A DNA stretch of 9,095 bases from Ignatzschineria sp. GTDB taxonomy: Bacteria; Pseudomonadota; Gammaproteobacteria; Cardiobacteriales; Wohlfahrtiimonadaceae. A program made the position numbers and the translations under genes. Location of the stretch: assembly GCA_030151245.1 (NCBI GenBank), contig JASLEF010000116.1:1-9095 (forward strand), in the 5' to 3' direction. Below, in pieces: positions 6,031-9,095 of the stretch. The notes beneath the pieces were generated by a model. The model saw only the letters and a program-made list of their open reading frames with translations. It did no database searches and was not told where the DNA came from. Positions within the stretch are counted from its first letter, which is position 1. The number at the start of each line of letters is the position of its first letter.

Positions 6031-7176
6031 TTATTTTTTTTGACCACTGAATCTTAAGAGTAGATACCCTAAGATACCTGAAATTAATGATCCTAAGAAG
6101 ACTCCAATCTTACTAAGATCTTGGAGTTCTGGGCTTGCAAATGCTAGCATACTAATGAAGAGACTCATCGTAAATCCAATTCCGCAAAGTAGCGAAATTC
6201 CATAAACTTGTAACCAGCTAGCGCCTGTAGGACGCTTGAAGATACCGAGTTTTTCGCCTAAGAAGACCATCCCAAATACACCGATTTGTTTACCGAAGAA
6301 AAGGCCAAACGCGACACCTAAGACGATAGGGTGTGTTAACATTGATAGTTCTACACCAGTAAGGGAAACCCCTGCATTTGCAAGACCAAATAGTGGAATA
6401 ATTAAGAATGCAACCCAATTTCCTAAAGCATGTTCCCACGCAATAAGAGGCGTCTCTCCATTACCATTTTCTTTGACATTATTGAGCGGAATCGTCATTG
6501 CTAAGACAACGCCCGCAAGTGTTGCATGAATACCGGATTGTAATACTAAGAACCAAAGTACGATACCGACGATGATATAGTATAAAGGGTTTACAATGCG
6601 TTTAAGGTTAAAGAAAATAAGAATTATTAAAGCTACTGAAGCGCCTAATAGATAGAGCAAATTCAGCTCATTGCTATAAAATACCGCAATAATTAAGATC
6701 GCGGCAAGATCATCAATAATGGCGAGCGCCGTGAGAAAGATTTTTAATGAAAGGGGAACCCGACTTCCTAAAAGAGCAATAATACCCAGGGCAAAAGCAA
6801 TATCAGTAGCAGTAGGGATTGCCCAGCCAGTAATTGCCGCAGGATCACTTTTATTTAAAATAAAATAGATTACTGCAGGTACAGCCAGGCCTGCAAAAGC
6901 TGCAAGACCAGGTAGGATTCTTTGAGAGTTTGTTGCAAGTTCCCCATTTATAAATTCTCGTTTGAGTTCAAGACCTACGTAGAGAAAAAAGATCGCCATG
7001 AAAGCATCGTTGATCCAATGTAGTACAGATAGTCCGGCAATATAACTGCTTAAAATTGCAAAATATTGTTCTGCTAAAGGACTGTTAGCAATTAATAAAC
7101 CGAGTATAGCTGATAGCATTAGCACGATGCCCCCAGCGGTAGGGAGTGAGAAGAAATATTTTATTTTCTGGTACAT
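6031..7176 (-). CDS. nhaA: Na+/H+ antiporter NhaA
   Basis: NhaA exchanges two H+ for one Na+ (or Li+) across the inner membrane and maintains sodium tolerance and pH homeostasis. The protein is 381 aa (E. coli 388) and hydrophobic throughout, with about a dozen membrane segments. The ion-binding acids are present: Asp125 in PTATDIAF and Asp155-Asp156 in AIIDDLAA, matching E. coli Asp133, Asp163 and Asp164 with a constant offset of eight. His217 in SGIHATLAG matches the pH-sensor His225, and Lys296 in FFGKQIG matches Lys300. The C-terminal CGIGFTMSLFI block is intact. The ATG has AGGAG (complement of 7182-7186) five bases upstream, which fixes the start. It is transcribed alone with its own terminator. 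No nhaR lies beside it in this window. A perfect FNR-type site 83-96 bp upstream suggests regulation by oxygen or a related CRP/FNR-family signal. Confidence 0.97.
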   Translation of the reverse strand: MYQKIKYFFSLPTAGGIVLMLSAILGLLIANSPLAEQYFAILSSYIAGLSVLHWINDAFMAIFFLYVGLELKREFINGELATNSQRILPGLAAFAGLAVPAVIYFILNKSDPAAITGWAIPTATDIAFALGIIALLGSRVPLSLKIFLTALAIIDDLAAILIIAVFYSNELNLLYLLGASVALIILIFFNLKRIVNPLYYIIVGIVLWFLVLQSGIHATLAGVVLAMTIPLNNVKENGNGETPLIAWEHALGNWVAFLIIPLFGLANAGVSLTGVELSMLTHPIVLGVAFGLFFGKQIGVFGMVFLGEKLGIFKRPTGASWLQVYGISLLCGIGFTMSLFISMLAFASPELQDLSKIGVFLGSLISGILGYLLLRFSGQKK

Positions 7177-7258
7177 CTAGGCTCCTAAATTGAGTCAGGT
7201 GTCATTTAATGGGGCAATGAATTGTTCGGTTAAGCCCGCAGTGTACTAAAAAAATTAT

Positions 7259-7272
7259 TTGATAAGAATCAA
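7259..7272. promoter_or_regulatory. FNR/CRP-family palindromic binding site
   Basis: TTGAT-AAGA-ATCAA matches the FNR consensus TTGATnnnnATCAA at all ten defined positions. The symmetry extends one pair further (T7258/A7273). Its centre is 89-90 bp upstream of the nhaA ATG and about 216 bp upstream of the TPR start, so nhaA is the likelier target. With the TACACT candidate at 7240-7245 the site would be centred near -32, overlapping the -35, which would suit repression; an unseen start further left would suit activation. Confidence 0.6.
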
Positions 7273-7376
7273 AATTTTGCGAATAGCTGAGCAAATCTTA
7301 GACATATATAGAGGTTCTCATTTGACGCAGGTTATTTACTAAAATAATCAATGAGGTAGGTGGTTTTTTTGGTGTC

Positions 7377-7407
7377 TATTGATAATATATTTACAATATT
7401 ATCGATA
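7377..7407. repeat. Operator-like interrupted inverted repeat before the TPR gene
   Basis: TATTGATAATAT (7377-7388) and ATATTATCGATA (7396-7407) are inverted copies with 11 of 12 positions matching and a 7-base spacer. The inner eight pairs are perfect. The right arm overlaps the first bases of a TATAAT at 7406. Such a position suits a repressor operator; a transcript hairpin is less likely because the site precedes the probable start of transcription. Confidence 0.5.
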
Positions 7408-7411
7408 TAAT
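7406..7411 (+). promoter_or_regulatory. Candidate -10 element of the TPR gene
   Basis: TATAAT is a perfect -10 hexamer 70 bp before the ATG at 7482. The best -35-like hexamer upstream (TTGATA, 7379-7384) is 21 bp away, longer than the usual 16-18. The promoter may therefore be weak or need an activator. Confidence 0.4.
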
Positions 7412-7481
7412 TCTCCCTATTTATGGCTGTGCGCTAATTTGTATTTTTTATGAAATTTCTATTGAAATAGAGTGGAGTAAG

Positions 7482-8231
7482 ATGCCTTTTTATATTTTAG
7501 ACTTAATAATCGCTTTTTGTTGTATTATTCATATTGTTAAAACAGGACAGGATCGATATTGGATCTATATTGTAATCATCTTACCGATCGCTGGATTTTT
7601 AGCCTATTTGTTTTTAGTTGTATTACCTGGAATGATGTCTACTCGACAAGGATATCGGGTTGCCAATAAGATCAAAAATATTTTAAATCCACAAGCTGAA
7701 CTTAAAGCGGCAACTAAAGAGTATGAGATAGTTCAATCTTTTGCTAATCAAAAACGATTAGGGGATGCCTTGTTAGGGGTTAAAGAGTATTCTCAGGCCT
7801 TAGCGCTGTACCAAGATATTTTAAAGGGATTTTATATCACGGACCCTGAACTGCTATTACAGATTGCAAAATGCCATTTTCACTTAGGAAATAACGTAGA
7901 TTGTTTGAATACGTTAACAGAACTAAAAAAACATAATCCTAGCTATCATACACCAGATGGGCATCTCTATTTTGCAAAAGCTCTTTCGTCACAAGGGAGA
8001 GTGTCAGAATCTCGTCATGAATTTGAAGCACTAATTCAATATTATCCTGGATTTGAGGCGAAAGTTTCTTATGCCGAATCCTTAATCTTGTGGAATGATT
8101 TAGAGTCCGCAAAAGTGCTTTTACAATCTCTCAATAAAGAAGTCAAACGATCAGAACGTCATGTTAGAGAAGTGAATGCGGAGAGTATTTCGCGGATGAA
8201 AAAATTATTAACAGAACAGGATTGGTCATAA
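7482..8231 (+). CDS. Membrane-anchored tetratricopeptide-repeat protein
   Basis: A 249-residue protein with two N-terminal hydrophobic helices (about 3-18 and 27-49) joined by the short loop KTGQDRYW. This helix-loop-helix resembles the N-terminal anchor seen in phospholipase D/cardiolipin synthase-type membrane proteins (PLDc_N-like), by pattern only. About 40 linker residues are followed by four TPR-like helical pairs, roughly 93-122, 125-152, 160-189 and 194-220. The clearest are ALLGVKEYSQALALYQDIL and AKALSSQGRVSESRHEFEAL. A basic tail follows. TPRs bind other proteins, so a scaffold or assembly role at the membrane is plausible, but no partner is visible. The Shine-Dalgarno site is GTGGAG four bases before the ATG. 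The stop codon directly abuts the stop of the opposing gene. I recognise the architecture but not a named family member. Confidence 0.8.
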   Translation: MPFYILDLIIAFCCIIHIVKTGQDRYWIYIVIILPIAGFLAYLFLVVLPGMMSTRQGYRVANKIKNILNPQAELKAATKEYEIVQSFANQKRLGDALLGVKEYSQALALYQDILKGFYITDPELLLQIAKCHFHLGNNVDCLNTLTELKKHNPSYHTPDGHLYFAKALSSQGRVSESRHEFEALIQYYPGFEAKVSYAESLILWNDLESAKVLLQSLNKEVKRSERHVREVNAESISRMKKLLTEQDWS

Positions 8232-8957
8232 TCACTTTTGGGTTGATAATGGCGTATGACCTAAAGCGTATACGCCATATTCATCATTAACTGCGAGCAC
8301 TATAATGGCAGCAGCGGTTTGATAGCAGTGATCGGCATTCCATAAAGATGGTGTAAACCAAGATCCTATTTGATCTTCATACCGTGATGCCATGCTGTTG
8401 CCATCAGGAGGTGTAATTCTTAAAATCCAACCTTGAGGGCAGTGTTTTGTTTCTCCTAGAACCTGATAAGTCATATCTTTAGCCATTTCTAAATACAATT
8501 TATTATTAGCTATTTCCATCGCAGCTACTGAAAACCCAGCAATATCTATTGTTTTTGAAAATCGTATTGTTGCCACTCCTTGGCGAATATCGGCTAACTC
8601 TGTAATAGGTAATTCCATCGGTGTATCTAAATTTATCCAAGAGTCTTTAGGAATGATTATTTCTCCAAATGCAAGGGGGGATTTTAACGATATATAACGC
8701 ATTTTCATGGCTTCTATGCGTGATTTTTCAATGAAGATATTATCGATTTTTATGAGTATCGAGCTCAACATCAACATCGCTGCCGGCGCAATCATGAGGA
8801 CCATTAAACTATTGAGAAACAGTAGAGTTACCTTTGATGTTGAAGCGCTCCTAAGATATCGCCGACGATAAGACCATAATCCGATGAAGATGATGAATCC
8901 GATTAGCGCGATTAATAAGATTATGATAAAACCGCCGGCGACTGCTGCTGCTCCCAT
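8232..8957 (-). CDS. Two-helix membrane protein of unknown family
   Basis: I do not recognise this 241-residue protein. A first hydrophobic helix (about 9-29) is followed by the basic loop RRRYLRS (31-37) and a second helix (about 44-69). By the positive-inside rule the loop is cytoplasmic, so the 170-residue C-terminal part should lie in the periplasm. That part is mixed beta-like (for example WINLDTPMELPITELADI, then VATIRFSKTIDIAGFSV) and contains the protein's only two cysteines, Cys173 (KHCPQGW) and Cys211 (DHCYQT), which could form a disulfide. No catalytic motif is evident. The ATG has AAGGAGT (complement of 8964-8970) about six bases upstream. Another minus-strand frame ends 22 bp upstream, so the gene is probably the distal member of an operon. 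Composition and start signal support a real gene. Confidence 0.75.
   Translation of the reverse strand: MGAAAVAGGFIIILLIALIGFIIFIGLWSYRRRYLRSASTSKVTLLFLNSLMVLMIAPAAMLMLSSILIKIDNIFIEKSRIEAMKMRYISLKSPLAFGEIIIPKDSWINLDTPMELPITELADIRQGVATIRFSKTIDIAGFSVAAMEIANNKLYLEMAKDMTYQVLGETKHCPQGWILRITPPDGNSMASRYEDQIGSWFTPSLWNADHCYQTAAAIIVLAVNDEYGVYALGHTPLSTQK
8249..8278. repeat. Inverted repeat inside the 3' end of the unknown membrane-protein gene
   Basis: ATGGCGTAT (8249-8257) and ATACGCCAT (8270-8278) are perfect inverted copies around a 12-base spacer. The overlapping GCGTATACGC (8266-8275) is itself a 10-base palindrome. The repeat lies in coding sequence for the last residues of the leftward gene and 18 bp past the stop of the rightward gene. 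No T-run follows in either direction, so it is not a standard intrinsic terminator, though it could still block exonucleases or pause polymerase at this convergent junction. Confidence 0.4.
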
Positions 8958-8979
8958 GTGAAGACTCCTTTAAAGTACT

Positions 8980-9093
8980 CTAAATTCTTCTATGTGGATT
9001 GAGCTTTTTTAATAGCTGATCAACATATTGTGGAACGATCGTTCCCGCAGGACCAAGATGGGACTCCTGAAATAAGCTGGTTCCATTCATGGG
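8980..9093 (-). CDS. C-terminal fragment of an upstream gene, cut by the window edge
   Basis: On the minus strand a frame is open from the right edge to a TAG at 8980-8982, giving 37 residues. The end of it reads LGPAGTIVPQYVDQLLKKLN and then PHRRI. It looks like genuine protein (balanced composition, amphipathic final helix, basic tail). The other two minus frames are closed by stops, and the next gene starts 22 bp downstream with a good Shine-Dalgarno site, as in an operon. I cannot assign a family. An in-frame ATG at 9088-9090 exists, but without a visible Shine-Dalgarno site at the edge I take the frame as continuing beyond the window. Confidence 0.5.
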   Translation of the reverse strand, partial: PMNGTSLFQESHLGPAGTIVPQYVDQLLKKLNPHRRI

Positions 9094-9095
9094 AT

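Larger units (their letters stand above)
7177..7481. other. Divergent intergenic region between nhaA and the TPR gene
   Basis: This 305-bp region has no gene. It holds the nhaA Shine-Dalgarno site (7182-7186) and a weak TACACT -10 candidate for nhaA (complement of 7240-7245). Further right are the FNR-type palindrome (7259-7272), a long interrupted inverted repeat (7377-7407), a TATAAT (7406-7411), and GTGGAG (7472-7477) before the TPR gene. The stretch 7273-7376 shows nothing I can interpret, apart from an isolated TTGACG at 7322-7327 with no good partner. Confidence 0.6.

Noticed and set aside
5243..6529. Plus-strand open frames opposite the CNNM gene and nhaA
   Set aside because: They mirror intact, well-conserved genes on the other strand and have no ribosome sites or recognisable products.
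1..9095. A defence system, mobile element, CRISPR array or new multi-gene system
   Set aside because: No transposase, integrase, direct-repeat array, nuclease, toxin-antitoxin pair or biosynthetic cluster was seen. Most genes are separate housekeeping or envelope units with their own terminators.

Overview
The window looks like ordinary chromosome of a low-GC Gammaproteobacterium. By eye it is AT-rich, especially between genes. The evidence for the group is an AcnA-type aconitase of exactly the E. coli length (891 aa), two OsmB-like glycine-zipper lipoproteins, a classical NhaA antiporter and a perfect FNR-type palindrome. A relative of Wohlfahrtiimonas/Ignatzschineria (Cardiobacteriales) would fit, but that is a guess from general impression, not from a search. 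There is no sign of a prophage, transposon, CRISPR array, tRNA or rRNA.

Layout, left to right. (1) The 3' part of ribH (lumazine synthase, riboflavin pathway) enters from the left edge. It is followed by acnA, closed by a textbook UUCG-loop terminator. (2) A 337-bp gap with no convincing gene leads to a small leftward TM2-domain membrane protein with its own terminator. (3) An AT-rich 327-bp divergent region with several palindromes leads to two rightward, tandemly duplicated OsmB-like outer-membrane lipoproteins. Each has a strong Shine-Dalgarno, and a terminator lies between them. (4) A shared hairpin separates these from a leftward CNNM/DUF21-CBS membrane protein that lacks the usual C-terminal CorC/HlyC domain. 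(5) Leftward nhaA follows, with its own terminator. (6) A 305-bp divergent region carries a perfect FNR-type site on the nhaA side and an interrupted inverted repeat touching a TATAAT box on the other side. (7) A rightward membrane-anchored TPR protein meets, stop codon to stop codon with no base between, a leftward two-helix membrane protein of unknown family. (8) At the right edge, an open frame on the minus strand is probably the C-terminus of an upstream gene co-transcribed with that unknown protein.

How the genes relate: most are independent transcription units with their own terminators, so this is not one operon or one system. The contents lean towards central metabolism (riboflavin, TCA cycle), envelope and stress functions (OsmB-like lipoproteins), and ion homeostasis (NhaA, CNNM). 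I found no convincing new multi-gene system. The observations most worth a second look are the FNR-type box beside nhaA, the operator-like repeat before the TPR gene, the abutting convergent pair with the unclassified membrane protein, and the tandem lipoproteins with a hairpin-rich 3' region between them.
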